The notes: generated from the sequence alone by a model not told the origin. A stretch of 64,000 nt of DNA from Streptomyces sp. NRRL WC-3618 (GCF_001280005.1 NZ_LGDW01000444.1:62001-126000), one strand, 5' to 3'; shown: positions 26,870 through 36,474, numbered from the stretch's first letter. Numbers and translations are program-made.

Positions 26870-27826
26870 TAGATGAACGGCCACCGGCTGATCTTCGAAG
26901 TGTCGAAGCCTCGAAGGAGATCAGCGCGATGACCGCACCAGACAGTCTGCCCCTGCACGCCCTCGCCGAGGACAACCTCACCGCGGCGAGTCCCGATCTG
27001 CTGCGCGCGATGGTCAAGACGTTCGCCGACGCACTCATGTCCGCGGAGGCCGACGCCCTCTGCAACGCTGAGTACGGACAGGTCAGCGATGAACGCGTCA
27101 ACCACCGCAACGGCTACCGCCCACGCGAGTGGGACACCCGCGCCGGGACCGTCGAACTCGCCGTTCCCAAGCTGCGCCAGGGCAGTTACTTCCCGCACTG
27201 GCTCCTCGAACGCCGCCACCGGGCTGAGCAGGCCCTGATCTCGGTGGTCGCAACCGCCTACCTGCTGGGCGTTTCCACCCGCCGGGTCGAGAAGCTCGCC
27301 GAGTCCCTCGGCGTCACCCAGCTGTCGAAGTCCCAGGTCAGCGCGATGGCGAAACATCTGGACGAGCAGGTCGCCGCCTTCCGCAACCGGCCCCTCGACG
27401 CGGGCCCCTACGCATTCGTCTGGGTGGACGCACTGACCCAGAAGGTCCGCGAGGGCGGCCGCATCGTCAACGTACACGCGCTGATCGCGGTCGGCGTCAA
27501 CGCCGACGGCCACCGCGAGATCCTCGGCATCGACGTCGCCACCTGCGAGGACGGCGCCGGCTGGCTCGCCTTCCTGCGCTCGCTGACCGCCCGCGGCCTG
27601 AGCGGGGTTCAGCTGGTCGTCTCCGACGCGCACACCGGCCTGGTGAGCGCAATCGGTGCCGTTCTCCCAGGGGCTTCCTGGCAGCGCTGTCGAACCCACT
27701 ACGCCCGAAATTTGCTCTGCCAGGTCCCGAAATCGGCTCAGCCGTGGGTGGCCACGCTGCTGCGGACCGTTTTCGAACAGCCCGACGCCTAGGCCGTGAA
27801 GGCCCAGATGCGGCACGTCCTCGTCA
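26870..27826 (+). mobile_element. IS256-family element, left part
   Basis: Left end of a disrupted IS256-family element. Its subterminal inverted repeat (AACGGCCACCGGCTGATCTT, from 26876) pairs imperfectly with the right end at about 32669-32689. The boundary is approximate. The transposase coding breaks at about 27826 and resumes at 32328. Confidence 0.75.
26929..27792 (+). pseudogene. IS256-family transposase, N-terminal part
   Basis: 288 codons from ATG 26929 (ribosome site GAAGGAGA). The first two catalytic aspartates are visible in VWVDALTQKVRE and VVSDAHTGL, followed by the WQRCRTHYARNLL motif of mutator-type transposases. An in-frame TAG at 27790 replaces a Glu codon in the normal QPDAEAVKAQMRHVL, and coding continues for 11 more codons before the break. 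The third catalytic residue (Glu) lies in the detached 3' part at 32328. Not functional. Confidence 0.88.
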
Positions 27827-28084
27827 AGGTGCCCGAATCCCGCAGGTGGTGGGAAACCCACCGCGTCACCCGGTGCGCCCATGGTGTCCAGCACTTCCGA
27901 CACACACTCGTCGGCAGCCTCAGCCTCCAGTACGAGACCTGACCTTCCTCGCGGACACCGATCAGGCCCTCCGCCGTACACAGCGGAAAGCAGGCTCGCC
28001 CTCCGCCGAGGCCCTCGCCCTCCTCGCCAGCTGTAGCGCCCCCTCCTCACCCGCGCCCGTGACCCACACCTAGAATCCCAGGTC
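27827..28084. other. Gap between the IS256 fragment and the PucR-type gene
   Basis: After the IS256 break the sequence is not transposase-like and carries no credible gene. A TAGAAT -10 box at 28071-28076 precedes the ATG at 28085 by nine bases and probably drives a leaderless message of the regulator. Confidence 0.5.
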
Positions 28085-29173
28085 ATGAAGGGACTGCTGC
28101 TACGGCTGTCGGCCCTCGACGCGGACGCGGCGGCGGCGCTGCGGGTCATCGCGCACTTCGAGGCGCTACTGGGGGCCGGGCGGCTCGATGCCGAGTCGCT
28201 TGTACGGTCCACCGCGGGTCTGGCCGAGTGCCCGGCTGGGCTTGAGGCGGGCGGGCGTGTGGTGCGGTTCGGGCCTGCCGGGGCCGTGCCGGCGGGGCCC
28301 GCAGCACGGCCGTCCGGGAGCGCGGAGTTCGCGCCGGGCGGCCGGGTGTGGCTGGAGCGGTCGGGCGCGCCGGGGCCCTTCGACGAACTGGTGCTGGAGT
28401 GGATGGCCATCGCCGCGGGCGTCCTCCACGGGAGCCGTCAGCAGGACACCGCCCCCGCCCAGGTGGCCGACCCGGCGCTGGTCGAGCGCGTGCTGTCGGA
28501 GCGCGAGGCCGTCGAGGACCGGGCGAGGGCGCTGCGCCTGCTGGGTCTGGTGCCCGAGCAGCCGCTGCGGGTGGTGGCTGTCGCCGGGCCCGCCGCGGTC
28601 GCCGTACTGGGTCGGCGTGAACTGCGTCCGGGGGTGCGGGTCGCCGCGGTCGGTCCGTTCGCCGTGGCCCTGGCGCCGGGCGCCGAGTCGGTCGCCGACG
28701 AGCTGCGGGCGTACGTCCGCGAGCACGGTTTCGCAGGTGTACGGATCGGGGTCGGCGGCAGCGTTCCCGCCCTGGACGCCGGTGTCTCCTGGGCACAGGC
28801 CCGGCTCGCGCTGCGTTTCGCCGTCGAGGTCGCCGGTCTGCCCGAGGAGGCCATCGTCGACCACGACACCCTCGGTGCTGTCGCCATGCTCGCCGACATC
28901 CCCGTCGACCGGCTGCGTGCCCAGCCCGACGTGCTCGCCCTGGCCGGCCTCGCTGAGGGCAAGGGCGGCCCGGCGGCCCTTGCCGCCTTGACCGCCTTCC
29001 TGCGCACGGGCTCGCTGCGCCACGCCGCTTCGGACCTCCACCTGCACCACAGTTCGGTCGCGGCAAGACTCTCCGGCGTGGAAACAGCGCTGGGCTACCG
29101 ATTGAGCGACCCTCGGGCCCGCTTCCGGGCCCAACTCGCCTTGTATGCCCTGCGATTGGCAGAGCCCCGATAG
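28085..29173 (+). CDS. PucR-type helix-turn-helix regulator
   Basis: 362 residues. The C-terminal 70 residues form the PucR HTH_30 domain (TAFLRTGSLRHAASDLHLHHSSVAARLSGVETALGYRL in register with the family), and the centre resembles the GGDEF-like CdaR domain (VRIGVGGSVPALDAGVSWAQARLALRFA). The N-terminal part is GAF-like in length but not clearly recognised. PucR/CdaR regulators control catabolic or secondary-metabolite genes. Its neighbour is a converging esterase that could be a target. It is carried between two parts of the IS256 element. Confidence 0.86.
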   Translation: MKGLLLRLSALDADAAAALRVIAHFEALLGAGRLDAESLVRSTAGLAECPAGLEAGGRVVRFGPAGAVPAGPAARPSGSAEFAPGGRVWLERSGAPGPFDELVLEWMAIAAGVLHGSRQQDTAPAQVADPALVERVLSEREAVEDRARALRLLGLVPEQPLRVVAVAGPAAVAVLGRRELRPGVRVAAVGPFAVALAPGAESVADELRAYVREHGFAGVRIGVGGSVPALDAGVSWAQARLALRFAVEVAGLPEEAIVDHDTLGAVAMLADIPVDRLRAQPDVLALAGLAEGKGGPAALAALTAFLRTGSLRHAASDLHLHHSSVAARLSGVETALGYRLSDPRARFRAQLALYALRLAEPR

Positions 29174-29255
29174 GGGCGCCCCTCAGGGGCGCGGGGAACT
29201 GCGTGCTCAGCCACAGCGGTCCCGCGCCCAACGGCTCACAAACAGTCCGCCCCAC

Positions 29256-30206
29256 CTAGCGCAGCGCCCGGCGCAAAACCGCCACCGCCTCCGCAGCCTC
29301 CCGCAGGGACACTTCCGCGTGCGGAATCATCCCCGACCCGTGGAACGTGCCCGGAAACAGATGCAGCTCCACACTCACGCCACCCGCAAGCAGCGCACGG
29401 GCATAGTCGATGCCCTCATCCCGCAGCGGATCGAACTCCATCACGGAGATGTACGCCGGCGGCAGCCCGGCGAGCTGCTCACCGGCGGCCCGGGCGGGCG
29501 CGGCGTAGACGGGCACGTCGGCGCTGCCGGGGACGCCAGCGCCGAGATAGGCCTCCCAGCTGATGACAGCGTTGGGCCGACGCCAGATGGGCGTGTCGGT
29601 GAAAGCCCGCATGCTGGGCGTGTCGAGGCGGTCGTCGAGTTCAGGGATGCCGAGGTACTGGAAGGCGATCGCGGGGCCGCCCCGGTCGCGGGCCAGCAGC
29701 GCGAGGCCGGCCGCGAGACCGCCGCCGGCGCTCTGGCCGAAGAGGGCGATACGGGCAGGGTCGACACCGAGTTCGGCGGCGTTCTTGGCGACGTGGACCA
29801 GCCCGGCGTACGCGTCTTCGAGCCCCGCCGGATAGGGGTGCTCGGGGGCGAGCCGGTATTCGACGGAGAAGACGGCGGCGCCCAGTTCCCGCGCGAGCGT
29901 CACGTTGGTGCCGTGGTCGAATTCGACGTTTCCCAGGATGAAGCCGCCGCCGTGGATGTCGTAGACCACCGGCAGCGGGCCTTGGACGCCCTGCGGGCGG
30001 TAGCTGCGCAGGACGACGTCGGGCGCGCCCTCCGGCCCGGGTGCCACCAGCTCGGTGACGTCCACGCCAGTGGTGTCCACGTCCGCCAGGGCCGCGGCGA
30101 TACCGACCGCCATCTCGGCCCGGGCGCCTTCAAGGTCCGAGCAGTCGGCTCTAGGCAGCATGTGCACGACTGCGGCGAGCTCCGGGTCGAACGGGTACGT
30201 CGTCAT
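29256..30206 (-). CDS. HSL-family alpha/beta hydrolase (esterase)
   Basis: 316 residues of the hormone-sensitive-lipase family (family IV). The oxyanion motif HGGGFILGN, the nucleophile elbow GQSAGGGLA, the catalytic Asp in EFDPLRDEGI and the His in PGTFHGSG are all present and in normal order. No signal peptide, so it is cytoplasmic. Probable carboxylic ester hydrolase with a short acyl chain preference (family knowledge). It is complete, unlike the two other hydrolase genes in the island. Confidence 0.93.
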   Translation of the reverse strand: MTTYPFDPELAAVVHMLPRADCSDLEGARAEMAVGIAAALADVDTTGVDVTELVAPGPEGAPDVVLRSYRPQGVQGPLPVVYDIHGGGFILGNVEFDHGTNVTLARELGAAVFSVEYRLAPEHPYPAGLEDAYAGLVHVAKNAAELGVDPARIALFGQSAGGGLAAGLALLARDRGGPAIAFQYLGIPELDDRLDTPSMRAFTDTPIWRRPNAVISWEAYLGAGVPGSADVPVYAAPARAAGEQLAGLPPAYISVMEFDPLRDEGIDYARALLAGGVSVELHLFPGTFHGSGMIPHAEVSLREAAEAVAVLRRALR

Positions 30207-30424
30207 GTCGTCTCCGATCCGACGTACCGCGCCGGCGGTGCCTTGTGGCGCCGCTGCTGCTCGTCACGTCGTTATGGAAACCCTGCCATGGCGTGTACGT
30301 ACAGGTCACCCGACGGGTGTCGGGGAATACGAGGGCGCGGACCGACACGCGTACACGCGATCGCAGACTGGGCTGGATGGTTGGGACAAGGAGGTCGGCG
30401 AGTGGAGACACTGAACAGCCGCAG

Positions 30425-30512
30425 AACCTTGCGGGTCCTTGATCCGTTCGGCCACCACATCCATCAGGACGTGGTGATCGACGTTGTCGAAGCAAGCTTT
30501 GATGTGCTGGTG
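30425..30512 (-). pseudogene. Group II intron reverse-transcriptase scrap
   Basis: The minus strand encodes HQHIKACFDNVDHHVLM followed by DVVAERIKDP, the first catalytic block (IKACFDNVDH) of group II intron reverse transcriptases. Only about 29 codons survive. The upstream part is cut exactly at the left inverted repeat of the IS1182-family element at 30513; the downstream part dissolves into unrelated sequence. No intron RNA domain V was recognised nearby. Confidence 0.75.
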
Positions 30513-32327
30513 GACTCTGCTGCGCAATTCGCTGCGGAGGTAAGGCCGGGTCGGCGATGATCGTTGGCGGGGTCGCCTTCCTGTCGTGCGGCCCGGGAGG
30601 CGGTACGGATGTCGATGCGCCCGGTGGGGCTGCCGGAGATCCCGGAACAGACCGTGATGGTGGCCCGGGCGGCGTTCCCGAAGGGGAGTCTGGCGATACG
30701 GGTGCGGGATCGCCTGGCGGAGGTCTTCACTGATGAGCCGTTCACGGAGGCGTTCGGGGTGCGGGGTGCTCCGGGCCTGTCACCTGGGGCGTTGTCGCTG
30801 GTGACGGTGTTGCAGTTCGCGGAGGGCCTGACGGATCGGCAGGCCGCGGCGATGGCGGTGCGGGCGATCGACTGGAAGTACGCGCTCGGTGCGGATCTGA
30901 CGGATACCGGTTTCGATGCCAACGTGCTGTCCAGGTTCCGGGCCCGGCTCGCGGACAACGGTATGGAGCGGGTGGTCTTCGACCGGCTCCTTGAGCACTG
31001 CAAGGACGCCGGCCTGGTGGCGGCCGGGGGCAAGCAGCGCACGGATTCCACCCATGTGATCAGTGCGGTGCGGGACTTGAACCGTCTGGAGCTGGCAGGG
31101 GAGAGCGTGCGGGCGGCCCTGGAGGCCCTCGCGGTCGCGGCAGCGGCCTGGCTGGCCGGACACATCGACGTGACGGAGTTCGCTGAGCGGTACGGGCCGC
31201 GGGTCGACAGCTGGCGCATGCCGCCCTCGCAGACAACGTCTCGCCCAGGTCTTCGGGCAGGATGCCCTCGCCCTGTGCCGGGCGGCCTGGGCCGGGGACG
31301 CTCCGGCCTGGATTCGCGAGATCGAGGCCGTGGGCTTGTTGCGGCAGGTCCTCGTGCAGACCTACATCGTGCGGACCGATGCCCGGGGACGGCAGGTGAT
31401 CAGGAAGCGGGACGCCGACGACGGCGTCCCGCCAGGCCAACTCCGCCTGGCCTCCCCCTACGACCGTGACGCACGCTGGGCGGCCAAGGGCGACGACCTG
31501 TTCTGGATGGGCTACAAGATCCATCTCACGGAAGCCTGCACCACCCTCGCCGACGTCGACGCCGACGCGGGGACAGGGGTGATTCCGAATCTGATCACCG
31601 ACGTGCGCACCACCGACGCGACCGTGCCGGATGTGAAGGCGACCGTCCCGATTCAGCGCAAGCTCGCCGAGCACGGAGTGCAGCCCGCCTAGCACTACCT
31701 CGACTCCGGCTACCCGTCGGCCGACCTGATCACCAAGGCCCTGAAACAGGGCATCCGCATGGTCACCCCGGTCCTCCAGGACCACTCTGACCAGGCCAAG
31801 GCCGCCGAAGGCTTCGACAAGAACGCCTTCACCATCAACTGGAAGACCCGCCAGGTCCGCTGCCCCGCCGGAAAGACCAGCTTCCACTGGAACCCGGTCA
31901 AACAGCACGGCAAAGACGCGATCGTCATCACCTTCAGCGTCCTGACCTGCCGCAACTGCCCTCTCCAGAAGCAGTGCACCACCTCGAAGACCGGGCGCCG
32001 CATGCTCACTCTGCGTCCCGAGGAACTCCACGAGAACCTCGCCCAGGCCCGCGCCGAACAGAAGACCGACACCTGGAAGAACAAGTACGCCCTGCGCGCC
32101 GGCGTCGAGGGCACCATCAACCAGGCCCTCGACATCACCGGCATCCGCCGGGCCCGCTACCGCGGCCTGCCGAAAGTCCGCCTCCAACACGCCTTCTCCG
32201 CCACCGCACTCAACGTGATCAGACTCGACGCCCACTGGACCACAGGCCCCCTCGACCGTCCCCGCCACAGCAGGCTCGAACGACTCAGCTACAGACTCTC
32301 CGCCTGAACGAATTGCGCAGCAGAGTC
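30513..32327 (+). mobile_element. IS1182-family element with intact terminal inverted repeats
   Basis: Ends are GACTCTGCTGCGCAATTCG (30513-30531) and its exact reverse complement (32309-32327), 19 bp, giving a 1815-bp element. The left flank is the group II RT scrap and the right flank is IS256 transposase codons, with no target duplication visible, so sequence next to one end has been lost or rearranged after insertion. Confidence 0.9.
30609..32308 (+). pseudogene. IS1182-family transposase (frameshift and in-frame stop)
   Basis: The N-terminal half (30609 onward, VRDRLAEVF ... PGLSPGALSLVTVLQFAEGLTDRQAA) is the typical DUF772-type domain; the catalytic half begins with TDSTHVI. Near 31230 the frame shifts, and coding resumes as RLAQVFGQDALALCRAAW in the frame of 31330. 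A TAG at 31690 then interrupts QPA-HYLDSGY. The C-terminal part with its CPLQKQC cysteine region and [21 protein letters not shown] is intact. Two lesions make it inactive, although the ends could still be moved by a related transposase. Confidence 0.9.
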
Positions 32328-32695
32328 GCCAAGTTCCCCAAAGCCGCCGCCCACTTGGACGCAGCCCAGCACGAGCTGCTGGCGTTCATTGCGTTCCCGC
32401 GCGAGATCTGGCGGCAGATCTGGTCGAACAACCCGCAGGAACGGCTGAACAAGAAGATCCGCCGCCGCACCGACGTCGTCGGGATCTTCCCCGACCGCAC
32501 CGCCCTGATCCGGCTGGTCGGCGCGGTGCTGGCCGAACAGAACGACGAATGGACCGAAGCACGCCGCTACATGGGACTCGACCTGCTGGCCAAGGCCCGC
32601 CTCCACCCGATCGAGTCAGAAACCGACGAGACCGCCCTGCCCACCGAACTCACCGCATAGCCTCAAAACGAGATCACCGAGTGGCCGTCAATACG
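32328..32695 (+). pseudogene. IS256-family transposase C-terminal part and right end
   Basis: Coding resumes as [20 protein letters not shown] and runs to a TAG at 32658-32660. It contains the third catalytic residue in [14 protein letters not shown] and the C-terminal [13 protein letters not shown]. Only about 11 bases of the normal gene are missing relative to the 27826 break, so both parts probably derive from one copy. The right subterminal repeat CGAGATCACCGAGTGGCCGTC lies at 32669-32689. Confidence 0.88.
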
Positions 32696-33040
32696 CCACT
32701 CCAGCGGACGTGACCCCAGTGGGCAGAGCCCGGGGTGGCGCGTTCGCAGTTCTTCTTAGTGCTCTGTCGCCGTCAGCAGAGGGCCGCAGCGGCAACCGTC
32801 AGGGCGGTGCGGGCGGTCTTCTGCTTGAGCGGGAAGAGCCGGGTGGCGTGCCAGCAGCCATGCCTGCTTGCGAATCACGACCCGTAACCCGCGGCCGGGC
32901 GGCGGACTTAGCTCAGTCACGAACGTGACCAAGACGGATCCCGGCCCGCCAACTATCGCCCTCAAGATCCGCCAACCAGCTCCCTCCACCTGCCGGCGAC
33001 CTGCACCGAAGAGAGCATCACCCGCCAACTACGATCCTCG
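32696..33040. other. Gene-less stretch at the right edge of the island
   Basis: No credible gene. On the minus strand a short frame ending at 32773 reads like a signal-peptide or transposase scrap (KTARTALTVAAAALC) but has no continuation. CCCGCCAACTA occurs twice, at 32945 and 33021, on the approach to the ltrA junction. Confidence 0.4.
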
Positions 33041-33712
33041 GTCACACTGTTCACCATCATCGTCCTGGGCGAGGCGATCGCGGCTGCGACGGTCGCCGTG
33101 AAGTCGGGGGTGCGGGAGAGTGACGCGCTGGCCGATCTGCTGCCGATCGCGGCGGGCGGGCTGCTGATCGTGTTCTCCGCCTGGTGGATCTACTTCGCCG
33201 TCCCGATCCACGGGCGGCTGCGTTCCAGCGGGCAGGCGTTCCTGTGGGGCTACGGGCACTATCTGATCTTCGCGTCGGCCGCGGCGATCGGCGCGGGCCT
33301 GGAGGTCGCGGTCGAGCAGGCGATCGGCGAGGCGCACATCTCCACGCCGGCCGCGTCGGCCGCCGTGACCGTGCCGGCAGCGCTCTACCTGGTCACCGTC
33401 TGGGCCCTGCACTCGCGTCACTTCAAAGTCGGCGTCGCCGAGCAACTCGTCCTGCCGTGCGCGGCGTTGCTGGTGATCGCGTGCACGTTCCTGGGCGACT
33501 GGGCGGTGCTCGCGGCGGGACTCGTGTCGGCGCTCGCGGTGGCGGCCGGGGTGACACTGACCGCCCGGACGGCCGCCGGGGAACACCGGGCGAAAGACGC
33601 GGAGGCGACAGAGGCGGCGGAGACGGCGGAGACGGCGGAGACGGCGGAGACGGCGGAGACGGCGGAGACGGCGGAGACGGCGGAGACGGCGGAGACGGCG
33701 GAGGAAGCCTGA
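33041..33712 (+). pseudogene. 3' part of ltrA (low temperature requirement protein A)
   Basis: From about 33047 the frame encodes LFTIIVLGEAIAAATVAVK, then AAGGLLIVFSAWWIYFAVPIHG and WGYGHYLIFASAAAIGAGLE, the last five or so helices of bacterial LtrA proteins, and ends in a Glu/Thr/Ala repeat tail. The N-terminal half is missing; a GTG at 33098 could start a short product but would lose a helix. The first 30 codons of the same gene type are at 15807. Together they show that the 17-kb island interrupts ltrA. Confidence 0.85.
33617..33697 (+). repeat. 9-bp tandem repeat, nine copies
   Basis: GCGGAGACG repeated nine times without error, in frame as Ala-Glu-Thr at the C-terminus of the ltrA remnant. 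Perfect short tandem repeats like this are prone to slippage. Confidence 0.97.
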
Positions 33713-33754
33713 GGGCGTGCAGGATGGCGGCCGCTCTGGACAACACTGGGGAGC

Positions 33755-34786
33755 ATGACAGTTGACGCTCTGACAGATGTCGCCGGCCTGCGGGTGGGGC
33801 ACGCGACGCGTACCGGCGACGGGTGGCTCACCGGGACGACGGTCGTGCTCGCACCGGAGGGCGGAGCCGTGGCCGCCGTGGACGTGCGGGGTGGCGGACC
33901 CGGCACCAAGGAGACCGACGCCCTGGATCCGCGCAACGTCGTGCGAGGTGTCGAGGCGGTGGTGCTGACGGGCGGCAGCGCGTACGGGCTGGACGCGGCG
34001 TCGGGGGTGATGGCCTGGCTGGAGGAGCGGGGGCGCGGGGTGCGGGTGGGGCCCGGTCCCGGGCACGTCGTGCCGGTGGTGCCCGCCGCCTGTGTCTTCG
34101 ACCTGGGCCGGGGTGGCGACTTCCGGGCCCGGCCGGACGCGGCCACCGGTCGGGCGGCCGTCGAGGCGGCGGCGGCGAGCGAGCCGGGCGCGCCCGTGCC
34201 TCAGGGGTGTGTGGGCGCGGGTACGGGGGCCGTGATCGGGCACCTCAAGGGCGGTGTCGGCACCGCGAGCACCGTGCTGGCGTCGGGGATCACGGTGGCG
34301 GCGCTGGTGGTGGCCAACGCGGCGGGGTCCTCGGTGGATCCGGAGACGGGGGTGCTGTACGGGGAGTTGTTCGAGGGGCGGCGGGTCGACTATCCGTCTG
34401 CCGGTGTGCAGGAGGCGGCGCGGCGGCGGCTGGCGGAGGTCGCCGCCGAGGCTCCCCTGCCGCCGCTGAACACCACGCTCGCGGTGGTCGCGACGGACGC
34501 GGTGCTGTCGAAGGCGCAGGCCCAGAAGGTGGCCGGCACGGCGCACGACGGCATCGCGCGTGCCGTACGGCCGGTGCATCTGCTCAATGACGGAGACACG
34601 GTGTTCGCGTTGGCGACAGGGGCGCGTGCGCTGGACGAGGACAACCCTCTCGCGCTGAACGAGATCCTCGCGGCGGGCGCGGACCTGGTGACGCGGGCGA
34701 TCGTCCGGGCGGTACGGGCGGCGGGGCCCGTGGCGGGGCCGGGCGGGCGGTGGCCGTCGTACGGGGAGCTGTACGGGAAGCGATAG
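33755..34786 (+). CDS. P1-family (S58, DmpA-like) aminopeptidase
   Basis: 343 residues, an Ntn-type self-cleaving peptidase of family S58. LTDVAGLRVGHAT at the N-terminus, LTGGSAYGLDAASGVM and GAGTGAVIGHLKGGVGTAS are family motifs. Cleavage should occur before the Thr in PPLNTTLAVVATDA near residue 244, where DmpA has Ser. Expected activity is release of N-terminal residues or cleavage of beta-peptides. The ATG is preceded by GGGGAGC. It lies just downstream of the ltrA remnant, on the old chromosomal side. Confidence 0.9.
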   Translation: MTVDALTDVAGLRVGHATRTGDGWLTGTTVVLAPEGGAVAAVDVRGGGPGTKETDALDPRNVVRGVEAVVLTGGSAYGLDAASGVMAWLEERGRGVRVGPGPGHVVPVVPAACVFDLGRGGDFRARPDAATGRAAVEAAAASEPGAPVPQGCVGAGTGAVIGHLKGGVGTASTVLASGITVAALVVANAAGSSVDPETGVLYGELFEGRRVDYPSAGVQEAARRRLAEVAAEAPLPPLNTTLAVVATDAVLSKAQAQKVAGTAHDGIARAVRPVHLLNDGDTVFALATGARALDEDNPLALNEILAAGADLVTRAIVRAVRAAGPVAGPGGRWPSYGELYGKR

Positions 34787-34956
34787 GGGAACCGGACGGG
34801 GGCGGTGACGCCGGTGATGCGGCACGTCTCCTTCTCGGTTGAGCCGTGATTGTCGCGGTTCTGTCACGCGATGGGTGCGAGCCCGGTCGGCGGGAACCCG
34901 CGCTGCCGGTGTCGCCCTCCTTCTTCACGCAAGGGGAGCGGATCACCCAAACAGCG

Positions 34957-35019
34957 CGAACAACCCGAACAGCCCGAACAGCCCGGCCACACCGGACACG
35001 CCGGACACGCCGGATCACA
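34957..35019 (+). repeat. Seven degenerate 9-nt units upstream of the L,D-transpeptidase
   Basis: Units CGAACAACC, CGAACAGCC (twice), CGGCCACAC, CGGACACGC (twice), CGGATCACA in exact 9-nt step. The frame matches the following gene and would encode N-S-P / D-T-P triplets, but the lipoprotein start at 35037 lies after them, so they are probably leader sequence. Confidence 0.75.
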
Positions 35020-35036
35020 CAAACCTGGAGCAGCCC

Positions 35037-36254
35037 GTGACAACGCCGAACACAACAGCTCGGCGCGTACTGGGAGCCTGTGCCGCCCTGATGGTCGGCA
35101 CCCTGGCCCTCACCGCGTGCAGTGGCGGCACCAGCGGAGGCGACGACGGCAAGGGCGGCAGCGGCTCCGACACGAAGCCGGGCGCGCGGATCGACATCTC
35201 CGCGAAGAACGGCTCGACGGGCGCGTCGATCAACACGACCGGTGTGAAGGTCAGCGGTGGCACGCTGACCGATGTGAAGATGACCGTCGCGGAGACGGGA
35301 GCGGCCGTGGCGGGGGCGATATCCGCCGACGGGCGCAGCTGGCAGCCGGCGGAGCAGCTGGAGCGTGGGACGCGGTACCGAATAGCGGCGGCCGCGAAGG
35401 GCTCCGACGGGCGGGCCGGTTCCGCCGACTCGACGTTCACCACGGTCACCAAGGCGAACAGCTTCCTCGGGACGTACACGCCGGACGACGGGACGACGGT
35501 CGGCGTGGGGATGCCGGTGTCGTTCACGTTCGACAAGGCCATCACCGACCAGGCCGCCGTGCGGTCGCACATCACGGTGACGTCGAGCAGCGGGCAGCAG
35601 GTGGTCGGGCACTGGTTCGGCGCGCAGCGGCTCGACTTCCGGCCCGAGGAGTACTGGAAGGCCGGTTCCAAGGTCACGATGAAGATCGACCTGGACGGGG
35701 TGAAGGGCGCCAACGGCGCGGTCGGGGTGCAGAAGAAGACCGTGAGCTTCACGATCGGGCGCTCGCAGGTGTCCACGGTGGACGTCAACACGCAGACCAT
35801 GACGGTCGTACGGGACGGGCAGACCGTCAAGAGCGTCCCGATCTCGGCCGGCAGCCCGGAGTTCAGCACGTACAACGGGCAGATGGTGATCTCCGAGAAG
35901 CTGAAGGAGACGCGGATGGACAGCCGTACGGTCGATCTGGCCAACGCGTACGACATCAAGGACGTCCCGAACGCGATGCGGCTGACCACGTCGGGGACCT
36001 TCGTCCACGGCAACTACTGGTACAAGAAGGGCAACCCGCCCTTCGGGAACACGGGCACCAGCCACGGGTGCGTGGGGCTGCGGGACGTGCAGGGGGCGCA
36101 GGGGGACACGCCCGCCAAGTGGTTCTTCGACAGCTCGATGATCGGGGACGTCGTCGTCGTCAAGAACTCCCCCGACAAGCAGGTCGCGCCGGACAACGGT
36201 CTCAACGGCTGGAACATGCCGTGGAGCGAGTGGACGGCCGGGGCGGCTTCCTGA
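35037..36254 (+). CDS. Lipoprotein L,D-transpeptidase
   Basis: Cross-links peptidoglycan through 3-3 bonds outside the membrane. 405 residues. A lipoprotein signal peptide ends in the lipobox LTAC with Cys28 as lipid anchor. Two Ig-like domains follow (about 50-140 and 140-250), then the YkuD domain with the active-site motif SHGCVGLRD, Cys345 as nucleophile and a preceding His in FVHGNYW. The GTG at 35037 is chosen because it gives a proper signal peptide; the frame is open upstream. The plan is that of Streptomyces and mycobacterial LdtMt2-type enzymes. Confidence 0.95.
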   Translation: MTTPNTTARRVLGACAALMVGTLALTACSGGTSGGDDGKGGSGSDTKPGARIDISAKNGSTGASINTTGVKVSGGTLTDVKMTVAETGAAVAGAISADGRSWQPAEQLERGTRYRIAAAAKGSDGRAGSADSTFTTVTKANSFLGTYTPDDGTTVGVGMPVSFTFDKAITDQAAVRSHITVTSSSGQQVVGHWFGAQRLDFRPEEYWKAGSKVTMKIDLDGVKGANGAVGVQKKTVSFTIGRSQVSTVDVNTQTMTVVRDGQTVKSVPISAGSPEFSTYNGQMVISEKLKETRMDSRTVDLANAYDIKDVPNAMRLTTSGTFVHGNYWYKKGNPPFGNTGTSHGCVGLRDVQGAQGDTPAKWFFDSSMIGDVVVVKNSPDKQVAPDNGLNGWNMPWSEWTAGAAS

Positions 36255-36474
36255 AGCGGCCTGGCGCCGCCCGACGCTGCCCGACTAGGCTGAAGTACCT
36301 TTTGATCAGGGCGCGTTGACGGAATTATTGACGGTTTTCCGGGCCGTGCGGGAATTTTTCGCACGGCCCGGGCGTCTTCCGGACGTAGGTTTTCTCGGTT
36401 CCCGGGCATGATGTCCGACCGAGGGGCTACGGTATGCACCCACAAGGTGACATGCAGCAACGCCGGGAGAAGCC

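Noticed and set aside
30440..30512. A complete group II intron
   Set aside because: Only one RT block is present; no intron RNA domains V/VI or maturase region could be found.
32756..33028. A 90-codon minus-strand frame at the island edge
   Set aside because: Another frame in the same place is more protein-like but also lacks a start and continuation; neither can be supported.
33600..33700. CRISPR array at the GCGGAGACG repeats
   Set aside because: Nine-base units without spacers; a simple tandem repeat in coding sequence.
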